Source: a virus
Strand: one strand, 5' to 3'
Virus record (IMG/VR): IMGVR_UViG_3300035698_004330
Location: 1 to 24,384 of that record
Length of the DNA stretch: 24,384 nucleotides
This document shows, piece after piece, positions 7,724 to 18,300 of this stretch; position 1 is the first letter of the stretch, and each line of letters opens with the position of its first letter. The position numbers and the translations under genes are program-made. Below the pieces are notes generated by a model, which saw only the letters and a program-made list of their open reading frames with translations, was not told the origin of the DNA and did not search any database.

Positions 7724-9100
7724 ATGCAAAGACAAGTACCGTTGGCCATGACGGCAGCGAATGGAAATATTGCAGGACAAGAATCATTAATCAATTGCTT
7801 TGCTCAAAAAACGCAAGGTGGTAAGTATGCTTTTACGATTAAAAGCACCGAGGGCTTAGTGAGTCACACTGTATTGCCAGCATCCACCGGCGTGAAGGCG
7901 CTGCATCAAGTGGGTGATCGAGGTTTTGCAATCACCAGTGACGGCTTTTATGAGATTTTAGACACGGGCAGTTATGTCATTCGGGGCGCACCTGTTTTGA
8001 CGGGGACGCGAGTGGTTGCTGATGATAATGGCGCGGTGATTGTCATGGTGGACGGTTTGCGCGGTTATTCTTATGACCTTGTTACCAATATTTTGACTGA
8101 GATTACCGACCCCGCATTTTATCCAGCATCCACAGTCACTTATCAAGACGGCTATTTCATCTTTGATCGCCGTGGCACACGCCAGTTTTTCATCACCGGC
8201 GTGCTGGACGTGACCTTTGACCCGCTTGAGATTGCCAGCGCTAATGGTTCACCGGACAATCTGGTGGCAGTGCTATCAGACCACAGAGAATTGATCTTAT
8301 TTTGTGAAACGACAATCGAATTTTGGTACAACAGTGGCAGTTTAGATTTTCCGTTCCAAAGGTCCGAAGGCTCATTTATTGAGCGCGGGTGCGGCGCGAA
8401 GTATTCACCGGCCAAAATGGACAACATGGTTTTTTTTGTCGGTAATGATAAAAACGTCTACGTACTCCAAGGCTATCAAGACACAATGATCAGCACTAAA
8501 CCTGTTTCTGATGATCTTCAAAACGTCAATCTTAACGATACGTTCGGCTTTACTTACACGGATGGCGAAAATAAGTTTTATCAATTAACAATACCGGCGC
8601 GTCAAAAAACGTGGGTGTACAACCTTGGCACAGGTGCGTGGTTTCAGCGTGCTAGTAATGTGTTCAACAGGCATGTTGCTAATTGCTCAATTAATTTCAA
8701 CAACAAAATACTCGCAGGTGATTTTCAGGCTGGCGTGGTCTATGAAATGACTTATGCTACAAACACGGACGATGGTGAACCATTGCTCAAGCGCTTTGTC
8801 TTGCCAGTGATTAGTATTGGACGTGAGCGCAAATCAATATGGTCTTTCGAGTTGGATATGGGTGCCGGTGTTGGCTTGGCCAATGGAGTAAGTTCAGACC
8901 CAAGGGCCAGCTTGCGAGTCTCAAAAGACAATGCGAAAACGTGGTCAAGCAGCATGTCAGCCAAAATTGGCAAGATCGGCGCTTATTCAACCCGCGTTAA
9001 ATGGAATAAATTAGGGCTTGGGCGGCAATTTACGCTTGAAGTGACTATAACCGCTGATATAGATTTAGATATTGGCGGCGCGTATGTCGAGGTCAGTTAA
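7724..9100 (+). CDS. Packaged-DNA stabilisation protein, P22 gp10-like
   Basis: Plug/hub protein that closes the head-tail channel after packaging. At 458 aa it is nearly the size of P22 gp10 (472 aa). The N-terminus (PLAMTAANGNIAGQESLINCF) and the repeated beta-strand blades through residues 60-330 fit the beta-propeller-like fold of this family; motifs include LILFCETTIEFWYNSG, a hallmark of gp10-type sequences. The start codon directly abuts the previous stop, with AAGGA at 7714-7718. Its stop overlaps the next start (TAATG), indicating coupling. Its place after the gp4-like gene is the same as in P22. Confidence 0.9.
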   Translation: MQRQVPLAMTAANGNIAGQESLINCFAQKTQGGKYAFTIKSTEGLVSHTVLPASTGVKALHQVGDRGFAITSDGFYEILDTGSYVIRGAPVLTGTRVVADDNGAVIVMVDGLRGYSYDLVTNILTEITDPAFYPASTVTYQDGYFIFDRRGTRQFFITGVLDVTFDPLEIASANGSPDNLVAVLSDHRELILFCETTIEFWYNSGSLDFPFQRSEGSFIERGCGAKYSPAKMDNMVFFVGNDKNVYVLQGYQDTMISTKPVSDDLQNVNLNDTFGFTYTDGENKFYQLTIPARQKTWVYNLGTGAWFQRASNVFNRHVANCSINFNNKILAGDFQAGVVYEMTYATNTDDGEPLLKRFVLPVISIGRERKSIWSFELDMGAGVGLANGVSSDPRASLRVSKDNAKTWSSSMSAKIGKIGAYSTRVKWNKLGLGRQFTLEVTITADIDLDIGGAYVEVS

Positions 9101-9690
9101 TGGTTGATGAGAATTTAGTCAGTTCACCACCGATTAATGCAGAGGTGGTGAACAAAAATGGACGCATGACGCCAGTTTGGGCGAGATGGTTTCAAACGCT
9201 GTATCAAAGAACCAGCTTTCAGGGCGGTAACTCAATTGATGCAGCTTACACAACCGAGCAATACACAAATCAAGGCACAGTGCGTGCAGTTCAGGCGAGT
9301 TTTACAGGTGGCAGCGGAGCGCTAAGTGAAGTAATCCCGACGTTTTTTAGTTACAACTTGACGTTTTGCGTGCGCGTTGCAGTGGGTCGTTATTTTTTCG
9401 TGATGCAACAACCAACTTTTAACGGCCTAACAATGCTTGAAAAGTACATTCCGTTGACAAGCCACACGATTGCAGCAGGGCCAACGTCTGATATTGTCGG
9501 TGTTGATTACATACCAAATCTGGATGGCATCAATGATTTTGTCAGTTTTTTCCTAGAAATTTACGAGATAGTTCAAGGCACGCCGCCAGCGCTGAATAAG
9601 GTGTTGTTCGACCCGACAGCATCCGGTGATACAGTGACAGTGTGCGTGTTGTCTGATATCGGTGATGGTACTTTACCGCCTAGAAATTAA
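9100..9690 (+). CDS. Hypothetical virion protein in the tail-needle slot
   Basis: A 196-aa protein whose ATG overlaps the gp10-like stop. Residues 10-45 contain PPINAEVVNKNGRMTPVW followed by ARWFQTLYQRTS, an N-terminal segment of a type that recurs in short-tailed-phage tail-region proteins. The rest is predicted beta-rich with no transmembrane segment or signal peptide. P22 encodes its tail needle gp26 at this spot, but this protein lacks the long trimeric coiled-coil repeats expected of a needle, so it is either a different tip/plug protein or unrelated. No enzymatic motif is visible. Followed by the cupin-like gene with a good ribosome binding site between them. Confidence 0.75.
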   Translation: MVDENLVSSPPINAEVVNKNGRMTPVWARWFQTLYQRTSFQGGNSIDAAYTTEQYTNQGTVRAVQASFTGGSGALSEVIPTFFSYNLTFCVRVAVGRYFFVMQQPTFNGLTMLEKYIPLTSHTIAAGPTSDIVGVDYIPNLDGINDFVSFFLEIYEIVQGTPPALNKVLFDPTASGDTVTVCVLSDIGDGTLPPRN

Positions 9691-9701
9691 AAGGATTAAT
9701 G

Positions 9702-10235
9702 ATGCAGGCACAAGTAAGCGAGCAGCGCGAAGACCCTGACGATACACATCAGGGTGATATTGAGAGGGCGCTTGATCAGGTTTCACAACTCGATTGTGAG
9801 CAGCGCAGGGCCGCCATGATGGCGCTCGAATGTGACATGTTGCAGTTACCGCAAACCGAAATACCAGTTCGCCATGAATTTAATGGCAGCATGTATGCAC
9901 GGCAAATCTTAATCCCCAAAGGGACCTTAATCACCGGTCGAATCCACAAGTTCGATCATTTTGATGTCATGGCCTATGGTGATATCACATTAAGCACTGA
10001 TTCTGGCGGTGCGACACGATTAAAAGGCTATAATCTCATCAAGAGCAAAGCGGGCAAAAAGCGTGCTGCATTAGCGCACGAGGACACAATGTGGATTACA
10101 TTCCACAGTTCGCCCGAGAAAAACCCTGATGAAATGTATAATTACTTGTCGTGTGGCTCTTTTGAAGAGTACGACAACTTTCAAATAATGCTAGAGCACG
10201 CTATGAGCGGCAAGGATATAACAATATGGCCTTAG
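9702..10235 (+). CDS. Cupin-like phage protein
   Basis: A 177-aa protein with a charged helical N-terminus (residues 1-45) and a compact beta-barrel region (about 55-150). The barrel shows the cupin-type layout: YARQILIPKGTLITGRIHKF, then FDVMAYGDITLST, then a Gly-rich turn and KRAALAHEDTMWITFHSS. The His residues in GRIHKFDHF and in LAHED could form a metal site, but this is inference. Two ATGs are possible (9699, 9702); AAGGA at 9691-9695 is 6 bases from the second, so that is chosen. It occupies the position of the P22 morphogenesis gene 14. Role unknown; a virion or host-modifying component are both open. Its end overlaps the next gene by 10 bases. Confidence 0.78.
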   Translation: MQAQVSEQREDPDDTHQGDIERALDQVSQLDCEQRRAAMMALECDMLQLPQTEIPVRHEFNGSMYARQILIPKGTLITGRIHKFDHFDVMAYGDITLSTDSGGATRLKGYNLIKSKAGKKRAALAHEDTMWITFHSSPEKNPDEMYNYLSCGSFEEYDNFQIMLEHAMSGKDITIWP

Positions 10236-10906
10236 TTGTTTCAACTGTTGTAAATGTGGGTACAGCCCTATTGAGTGGCTATGTGCAAAACCGAGCTTCG
10301 AAGCGTGAAGCGGAAGCCATAACACAAGGTACAGCTCAAGAAATCGCCTATGGTGATCGAAATTTAGAGCTGCAAGAGCGATTATCAAACCAACAGCGCG
10401 AAGATTTTGCGCCGTGGCTGGCCTATGGTTTAGGCGCACAAGAGCGAATTAATCGCGGCATTGAGAGTGGTTCGTTTCAAGTTGGTGATTTTGATATCAG
10501 TCGTGACCCAAGCTATAACTTTCGACTCGCCGAGGGTGAAAAGGCTGTTACACGGGCCGCCAGTGCTGGTGGAAGGCTCGAAAGCGGGGCTTATGATAAA
10601 GCCCTAACACGCTTTGGTCAGGACTACGCAAGCCAAGAATATGCGAACCAATACGCTCGAAACGTTGAAGAGAAAAACCGCGAGTACAATATTCTAGCCA
10701 ACATGAGCAGCCAAGGCCAAGCCAGCGCAGCAGGTCAGGCCGGTGCTACTGCAACGCTTGCGAGCAATCAAGGTAATATTTTAAGCAATCAAGGTCGAAC
10801 GCAAAACCTAGGCACGCAAGGGTACGGCGCGACGCGAGCCAGAGGTTACACAAACGTGATGAAAGCGCTCAATACCGGCATGGAAAACTTTTTATCAACA
10901 CGATAG
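10226..10906 (+). CDS. DNA transfer/ejection protein, small (gp7-like position)
   Basis: A 226-aa protein beginning with a hydrophobic/amphipathic helix (ALVVSTVVNVGTALLSGYV, residues 2-20) suited to membrane insertion. The rest is Ala/Gln/Gly-rich, helical and hydrophilic. A conserved block at residues about 94-146 (DPSYNFRLAEGEKAV, then GGRLESGAYDKAL, then GQDYASQEYANQYAR) is typical of phage DNA-injection proteins. AAGGA at 10212-10216 lies inside the preceding cupin gene. Gene position equals P22 gene 7. Expected to be carried in the head and ejected to help DNA cross the envelope. Family assignment is from memory of the motif. Confidence 0.82.
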   Translation: MALVVSTVVNVGTALLSGYVQNRASKREAEAITQGTAQEIAYGDRNLELQERLSNQQREDFAPWLAYGLGAQERINRGIESGSFQVGDFDISRDPSYNFRLAEGEKAVTRAASAGGRLESGAYDKALTRFGQDYASQEYANQYARNVEEKNREYNILANMSSQGQASAAGQAGATATLASNQGNILSNQGRTQNLGTQGYGATRARGYTNVMKALNTGMENFLSTR

Positions 10907-10915
10907 GGTGTAATT

Positions 10916-11806
10916 ATGGCTGATGAATTCGGTTTTAATATGGGTAATGTGCTCAGAAACCAAGGGCAACGACAGCAAAACGAGATGTACAAGCAGAAAA
11001 ACGAGCTTGGCAGGATGGAAATTGACGCTTATAAAGCGCAAAGCAAAAACGCGCCAATGGTCAATCAATTAAAATTGAATGCAGCCGGCGGCAATGTGGA
11101 TGCTCAAAAGCAGTACCTTGCACTTGACCCAGTGAACGGGCCGGCGTTCATTGAAGCGCTCAATAAGATGGACGCTCAACAAAAAGAAGCCACACAATTG
11201 AAAGTCAATCAAATGGGCCAGCAGTTTGTGCGGATTCAGCAAGAGCCTAAGCCTGAAAACAGGGTTCGAATGTACGTCGAGCTGGTGTCGCAATTGCCCG
11301 AAGAGCGACGAGCGCAAGTGCCAAGTGAATACAATCCAGATTTTGTTGAGCTGCAAATCGCAAAGCTTAAAACGGTTGACCAGTTGATTAAAAGCCCAGA
11401 CGTTAAACAAGTTGGTGGTCAAGATCGAGTCTATAAAGACGGCAAAGAGATCGACAGGGCCACAAGACCCGTTAAATTAAGCAAAGAGGACAGGCCCAAA
11501 ACGCTCAAAGCGTCTGATGAGGCTCAGCTTTACAAGCAGCTTGCAGCGGTTGAGAGTGGGTTTCTTGACCCCGTCACTAACGAAATGTCGGGCTGGACAA
11601 CGGATGGACAAAAGCGAACAGCAGCACGAATGGACCAAGCATTAAAGTTGTGGAAAAAAAAGCCAGATATGTTGCTTGGCGAAGTAGCCGCAGAAGTCAT
11701 GCGAGGTTCGGGCGTTAACCTGCTCACGCCAGCTCAAATGACAGACCCAAAAGACCCAGCCGCGATTGGTGAGTTCTTATTGAGAAAAACAAACCGTTCA
11801 CCATGA
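10916..11806 (+). CDS. Probable internal virion/ejection protein (gp20-like position)
   Basis: A 296-aa hydrophilic, Gln- and Lys-rich, almost wholly helical protein. Residues 10-45 are strikingly Gln/Asn/Lys-rich (NQGQRQQNEMYKQKNELGRM). A central helical segment carries EPKPENRVRMYVELVSQLPEERRAQVP, and the C-terminal region (KRTAARMDQALKLWKKKPDML, then AAEVMRGSGVN) resembles the tails of phage ejection proteins. No signal peptide or transmembrane helix. It lies between the gp7-like protein and the giant polyvalent protein, as P22 gp20 lies between gp7 and gp16, so a role as co-ejected virion protein is inferred mainly from position and composition. A weak GGTG precedes the start. Confidence 0.72.
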   Translation: MADEFGFNMGNVLRNQGQRQQNEMYKQKNELGRMEIDAYKAQSKNAPMVNQLKLNAAGGNVDAQKQYLALDPVNGPAFIEALNKMDAQQKEATQLKVNQMGQQFVRIQQEPKPENRVRMYVELVSQLPEERRAQVPSEYNPDFVELQIAKLKTVDQLIKSPDVKQVGGQDRVYKDGKEIDRATRPVKLSKEDRPKTLKASDEAQLYKQLAAVESGFLDPVTNEMSGWTTDGQKRTAARMDQALKLWKKKPDMLLGEVAAEVMRGSGVNLLTPAQMTDPKDPAAIGEFLLRKTNRSP

Positions 11807-11843
11807 TTCTGTTACAAAAAAGAGTTGCTTAGTGTTCTTGTAG

Positions 11844-11880
11844 TGTACCATACTGGCACAAGTGCAGTGTGTACAAGCGC
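11844..11880 (-). repeat. Dyad element; inverted copy of the left-edge promoter motif
   Basis: Read on the minus strand, 11880-11856 matches the plus strand at 129-152 with two substitutions and one inserted base (shared blocks GCGCTTG, ACACACTG, ACT, GTGC); weaker similarity extends upstream (CAGAT and AAA blocks, near 11889 here and near 113 on the left). The element also contains a broken palindrome of 32 bases: TGTAC (11844-11848) pairs with GTACA (11871-11875), and GCAC (11856-11859) with GTGC (11862-11865). No T-run follows, so it is not a simple terminator. The rest of 11807-11986 shows no convincing gene or standard promoter. Confidence 0.6.
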
Positions 11881-11986
11881 GTTTGATCTGCGCGTAAAGA
11901 TCATGTAAAGAACGATAAAATGGGCATTACTAAAAAATACGAAGACATGTACTCGCATCAAATCAAGATCATAAAAAGCAACACGC

Positions 11987-12310
11987 TTGGCGTTTACGTG
12001 TACCAATGGTATTGGCTGTACAGTCGAATTTAGCAACGGCCTGAACGTCGATTATCAAAATGGCCACGCCTACTATGGTGGTGATTTTGGCGCACCATCG
12101 AATCGCTTTATCGCGTATAGAATCATCTTTGAAAATGACCCCGAAAATGAGCTGGATTTTGAAGAGCTTGATTTGGAGCTGCAAAAATTGATCGAAGATC
12201 ACGAGCCAACGTTGGCTGATTTTGGATTGACTGATGATATTGACGATCTCAGCGATGAGATACAAAACGAGCGAGAAGAACAAGGCTATTACATAGCCAT
12301 AGAGCCGTGA
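11987..12310 (+). CDS. Doubtful small acidic protein (TTG start or frameshifted gene)
   Basis: A 107-aa frame with clean coding character: TNGIGCTVEFSNGLNVDY near the N-terminus, then a strongly acidic helical C-terminal half (DFEELDLELQKLIEDHEP, then DDIDDLSDEIQNE). The only available start is TTG 11987; there is no internal Met and no visible ribosome binding site. An overlapping frame begins at ATG 11920 and ends at TAG 12031-12033 (37 aa, MGITKKYEDMYSHQIK...), in the frame one base off. The two could be one gene split by a frameshift, or the TTG start could be real. The acidic product before the giant gene could be a DNA-mimic or anti-defence protein, but that is speculation. No family is assigned. 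Confidence 0.45.
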   Translation: MAFTCTNGIGCTVEFSNGLNVDYQNGHAYYGGDFGAPSNRFIAYRIIFENDPENELDFEELDLELQKLIEDHEPTLADFGLTDDIDDLSDEIQNEREEQGYYIAIEP

Positions 12311-12377
12311 GTTCTTTTTGAAAAAAACAAAACGCTAAAAAGCCATTGACGGCGAAAACCACAGCAGGAGCGCAAGC

Positions 12378-15300
12378 GTGTCTGATATCTTACGCGAGTT
12401 TCGAACGCAATACCCAGAATACAATGGTATTGGCGACGACGATCTAGTCCAAGGTTTACACGGCAAGTATCAAGCCGAGGTAGCACCATCCATTACACTG
12501 GATGAATTCAAGTCCAGTATTGGCTATCAAGGTGTTCAAGCCCCGCTGCAACAGCCCGCAGCCGTGCCGTTCTCGCAAAACCAGTCAACACCACAACCAA
12601 TTCCACAAGCTGGACCGCCAGCATTGGCACAGCCCAAATCAATGCTTGAGCGTATCAATTCAAAGCTTGGCAATGTTGGCGCTAGTGTTGTGGAGCGTGC
12701 CGGTGATGTTGGTGGCGCTTTTCTCGAAGGTACTCGCATTGCAGCCAAGCCACTTGATGATTATTTTGGGACCGGCGCTATTGGCTTTGATAATGGCAAA
12801 CCAGCTTATTTTTCACAAGATGAAATGCAGCGCCGGAAAGTGCCGAATTACTCAAAAACCGCAGAGGACAGCTTAAAAGGTGTTGATTTAGGGTACCAAG
12901 AGCAAGTGTCGTGGGAGCAGGCCAAGCAGCAATTTGTTGATGACCCAGCTTCACTTAAAACCGTGGCGACGATGGCCGAGTTTGGCCTTGAGCAAGGCAT
13001 AAAATCATTGCCTGATATGGCAGCGGCCATGTTATTGCTCCCCGCACACATTGTTCAACGATCGGCAGAAATTGGCCAAGCCAGAGCGAATAACGACAAT
13101 CGCGAGCAAACAACCCCCTTAGATATGGCTATAGCAGCCCCGTTTGCGGTTGGCTCTGCTTTACTGGACCGGATTGGCGGCAAGGCCATTATGGGCGCGT
13201 TCAAGAAAGGGACAACAGAAGAGGCCGCAAAAGCAGCCGGTGAAGCCGTGATTAAAGCCGGTTTTGCCAGTGCTGCAAAGCGAGTTGGCGTGGCTGGCGG
13301 TAGTGCAGCACTCAAAGAAGCAGGCACGGAAGCGGTTCAAGAGGGTATGATTGAATATGTTGGCGAAACATTCGGCACTCAGGCTAAAATGGAATTCAAA
13401 GACGCACTAGATCGAGGTTTGGCTGGCGCAGTGGCTGGTGGTGTAACCGGTGGCACGCTTGGAGCGGTGGGTGCGACTACTCGTGAAGCACTACGACCAA
13501 GTGAGCAGGCAGAGCCATTATCACCAGCGGCGCAGGCTTTTATAGGTTTGTTTAAGCCAACAATTGATCAGCTTGAATTAAGGGACAAAGAAGGTGATAC
13601 GCTTGATGCGTTTCGACCAAGGCCAAACAATATCGACAGTGATTCACCGACCATGAATCCAAGCGATCAATTCTTTGGTGGTGATGGCGAGTTTCAGTCT
13701 GATTCAAAGATGCCAGCATTCGACCCCGTGGCGTTTGATGGCCCAAAGTCCCCAGCGGGTGTAATCGACAGCGAGGCCGATCGAGGGCCGGTAACAGAAG
13801 AGCCAAAGCGAGAGCCAAAGCCAGAGCCAAAGCCAGAGCCGAAACCTACAGAAAGCGATAAAGAAACAAGACAAGTTAAAAATCTTGAAGTGGTTGAGGC
13901 GCCGATTGATGACATTACAATCTCAAAAGACGTGCCGCAATTCAAAGATGGTGCTGATGAAATTGGTGTTGTTGAGCCATTAGGCGGTCGATTCGAGCGT
14001 ACAGGTGTTGGCCCTATTCAAATATGGGTTCGAAATGACGGTCGAAAAGAGGTGATATCTGGCAGGCACAGGCTAGACCTAGCCAAGCGATCAGGTGAAA
14101 AAACAATTCCAGCGCAGTATCATTATGAATCAGATGGCTTTGGTCAAGATCAGGCCGCTCTGCTGGATTCGTTATTGAATATTCGCGAAGGGCAAGGAAA
14201 GGTAAAAGATTATGTCGATTTCATCCAAGGCACCAAGCCAACCAAACCAGAAGCCGAGCAGCAAGGCTTATTGGGACGACAGACGGGGCGAAGGGCTTTC
14301 GCAATCGCAACTCAAGGCAGTGATACGCTCATTGCCGCCCACCGAAGCGATGAATTATCAGACCAAGCCGCTGAAAAAATAGCGCAAGCAGCCCCGAACG
14401 ATGAGGCGTTGCAGGCGGTTGGCATTCAGGCGATCAAGCAAGGTAAGAGTATAGCGCTGGCTGAAAACTTAGTGAAGGCAGTATCAGTGCTTGAGCCGGA
14501 GCCAACACAGGGCGACATGTTTGGCTTTGATGATAGCGCTATGGTTGAAGCTGTAAAGCTTGCAGAGGCGGCAGGTGCTAAGCAGCGCGATATTCAACAG
14601 TCATTGAGCGCTATTCGAGGGGGCGCTAAAAATCCAGAGCTGGCAGCAAAGCAAGGCGTGGACGTTAAAGACCCTGACGCAGTGCGCAAGCGTATCGCAA
14701 GGCTTTCAAAAGAAAAACAAGCTTGGGACAATTGGCCTACTCATCCGGTGATGGTTAAAGAACTCACCAAAGGCATTAAGCGTGATGATGAGGCTATTGG
14801 TTCACAACAAGAGATTGAGCCAAAGCCAGAGCCAGTTATTGACCAAAAACCAAAACCAACAACCGATCAAGAGCTGAAACCAGCACCCAGTGTGGCCCCA
14901 GCCGCTAAAGCGGTTGAAAAGCCCAAGACCGATCAAGAAAGCACGTACACACCACAAGACTTTGAGAGCTTTCAAAAAGCCATAGCGCAGCGAACATTAA
15001 CAGCCAAAGAGATCAAGCAAGACTTTGAAAGACTGGTGGCCAGTGAACAAGAGATATTGGCAACCTTAAATTCACGATCTTACACCAAGGCTATACTTCA
15101 AGAAATCGCCAGAACAGCAAGAACCGACCTTAAAAAAGCCCAGCTTGCAGAAGCAGCCTACCACCAAATGCTATCAAGCCATGTGGCGAAAGAATCCTAC
15201 ACGTTAAGTTGGAGCGCTAACACGCCTTATGCTGTAATGATTGGCAAGCTTGTTGATGCTCAGACACAAGAAGATGTTGAGCTATGGTATTCAGCGCTTG

Positions 15301-18300
15301 ATAAAAACAAGGCCGAGCGCATTAAAACTCTCGAGAAAACCAAGGCAGCGCTTGAAAACCCTAAAACACTCACGGATTTTAAAACCTTCATCCAGTACAA
15401 AGGTAAAAACAAACTCACGCCAGAGCAGTTGGCACGTTATGACGAGTTAGTGGCCGATTCACTCAAAGATTCACAAAAGCCAGCAGTGATTAAAGCTGGC
15501 GACAAAAAGCTTGAATATGACGAGCATCAAACCGTCCACAGTAAAAAAGGCCATGACCTATTCGTGATTGTGTTACGGCGCAGGCTTGAGCGTGATGAAT
15601 ATAACGAGTTGAATAAGAGTGCCAAGGCCCTTGGCGGGTACTATTCCAGCTACACCAAAGACGGCGCTATTGCAGGCTTTCAGTTCACAACCCGTGAAGG
15701 TGTGGACGGCTTTAAGCAATTGCTTGACGGTAAAAGTGTGAATGCCAGTGATGCAGCCGAGGCCAAAGCATCCTTGGCACACGTTAAAAACGCTGAAAAG
15801 CTCAGTGAAATGGCCGACAAGATCACACAACGCGCAGAGAAAGCGCTGAACTCAAACCGCAAGACCAACACAGTCAAGCGGGCCAGAGAAGCAGGCTATC
15901 AGATCGAGCGGGCCGAGAGTGAGCTTGTGTTTGCGGCCAACTTACGAGTGATTGCAGCCGGTTTAATCAATGGTGATTTTAAGCATTTAAGCCAAATTTC
16001 AGCCATGACCCAATTAACCGAGCTGAACGGTATTTATGACTCAGCCAAGTATCAGTACAACCGCGACAACAAGCGCGATTCAAGAGCGACAGCAGAATCC
16101 AGCGATGTGATTGCAACCATTGGTATGCCAAAATTTAACGTCTGGACTGATGACGCTAAAAAGCACGCCAATACACTTACAGGTAAGCGAGGGTATGGCC
16201 CACTACGGGAAGCACTTCATTTAATTGCAAAATCAAATGACAATAAGCCGACACCAGTCAGTCGTGAAGTGGCTGAATTGATCGAAAAAGCCAAAGCGAG
16301 CGACTTGTTTGGAAGTCACGAGTTCTCCTGGATCAAGGATAAGCTTGAATCCACCAAGCGCCTTAACAGAATGGGCATTACTACGGATTCCGAGCTACGC
16401 GCCGCTCTGCGTGAGCTTGTGTCAATTGAGGTTAAAAAGCGCGAAAAGACCAAGGCCGATAAGGTTAAAGAGCTTGAGCGTGAGCTTGTTGGTCAAAAGA
16501 TTGAAGGCTTTTTTCCAACACCAAACGTCATTATTGATCAGATGATAGCCATTGCTGATATTCAACCCAATGACCGGATACTAGAACCAAGTGCTGGCAA
16601 GGGCAATATACTTGATCGCTTGGTTGAAACCGTACCGGATATCAATTTGAGCGTGCAGGTGGATGCAGCCGAGAAAAGCTATTCACTGCAAAAAATACTC
16701 GAATTCAAAGGCTACAACGTCACCAGTGGTCATTTTCTCGAAGTCACGCAAGAGTACGACAAGATTCTAATGAACCCGCCGTTTGAAAACTTTCAAGATA
16801 TAGATCATGTACGACACGCTTATTCACTGTTAAAGCCAAATGGCACTTTAGTGGCCATCATGGGGGCAGGCGTTAAAAATTCCAGAACCAAGGCCAAAGA
16901 ATTCATGCAATGGCTGGATTACAACGGTGGTTCAATAGAGGATTTGCCAGCTAATTCATTCAAAGATTCAGAGCGATCCACTGGTGTATCGACCGTTATG
17001 GTGGTCATGCACAAGCCCGACACCGGCATTGTTAAAATGCAGATTATGGAATCCAAGGGCCAGACTTACACGCCGGACACCTTCCAAGCCGCAGGCACTA
17101 ATCACTATCGGACCTATGGCGAGCTTGGCATCCCACCACGATCTGAAACCATGATTATTCGCGGCAAGGTCCACGAAATGCCAGAGAAAGCTCAAAGGCA
17201 CGAGCCGATCATGCAAAAGCTTGTGGAAATTATGGGACCAAGAATCTATTTCTCAAAAGTCAAAGGCCGATCAACCAATGGCTTTTACCGGCCAGCGGTG
17301 GGCGAGATCAGGACCAAAAAGAAAAACGATGTTGAGATACTGGCGCATGAGATGGCGCATTATCTTGATTTTTACTCGAATATATCATTGCCAAACTTTC
17401 AAGCCGCTTACAAAGACTCGCGCTTTCGTGATGAGGTTATGGCTTTAAGCTACACCGACAAGACTAAAGACCTGCAAGAAATCGAAGGTTTTGCGGAATT
17501 TGTACGCCTATGGCTAACCAATTCAGCCGAGTCAAGTCTATTAGCCCCGAAATTCAGTGAAGAATTTGAGCGTTTATTGTCAAGAGACAAAAAGCTTTTC
17601 AAAAAAATGATTGATTTGCAATTGATGATGCACAGATTCTATCTTCAAGGGCCTGAAAAGCTTGGTGAAGCCCTTATGGGTAAGAATGAGCCATTGATGT
17701 ACACGTTCCAAAAATGGAAGCTCAGACGCAATTCAAAGCTCAGACAAGCCATTATTGATTCAACACACGCTTATCGGCGTATTGAGCAGGATTTAACGGG
17801 CGGGATTGCCAGTGCGAACAAGTCAGCTTGGAAGTTGATGCGTATGGCGCAAGGCGGCAGCGATGGTGTGGCAGAACATATCTTAAATGTGGGTACTGTA
17901 ACCTATGGCCGAAATGGCGATTTAATCAAAACTGGCAAGGGCTTGTATCAAGTCTTTAAGCCGGTGAAAAAAATCAAAAGGCTCAAAAAGCACAAAAATA
18001 TCACTCAAGCTAATTTATTGATGCGTTATTTTGTGGGCTTGCGAGCGCAAGAGTTGCGAGGTCAAGGCCGCGAGCGATTAATCCCCAAAGAAGTATCAGA
18101 AGCTTGGATTCAATACGGTGAAGATTACCCGATTTTTAGAGGTATACACAAAGAATATCAAGAATTCAATGCTCGAAACCTTGATTTTTATGTGAGTGCT
18201 GGCATCTTATCAGAAGAAGGTCGCGCCACATTCCAAGAGCGCAATAAGAATTATGTGCCATTTTTCAGGATTCGTGAAGCCCTTGATTCTGATGTAAGCC

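Noticed and set aside
11069-11422. Minus-strand 117-aa frame opposite the ejection protein
   Set aside because: Composition mirrors the plus-strand gene in antisense; the plus-strand frame is longer and better placed.
11812-12036. Minus-strand 74-aa frame across the gap before the giant gene
   Set aside because: No ribosome binding site, hydrophobic patchwork composition, and it overlaps the plus-strand acidic frame and the dyad element.
13694-13945. Minus-strand frame with Gly-Phe-Gly-Ser repeats
   Set aside because: This is only the antisense reading of the 12-bp EPKP repeat in the giant gene.
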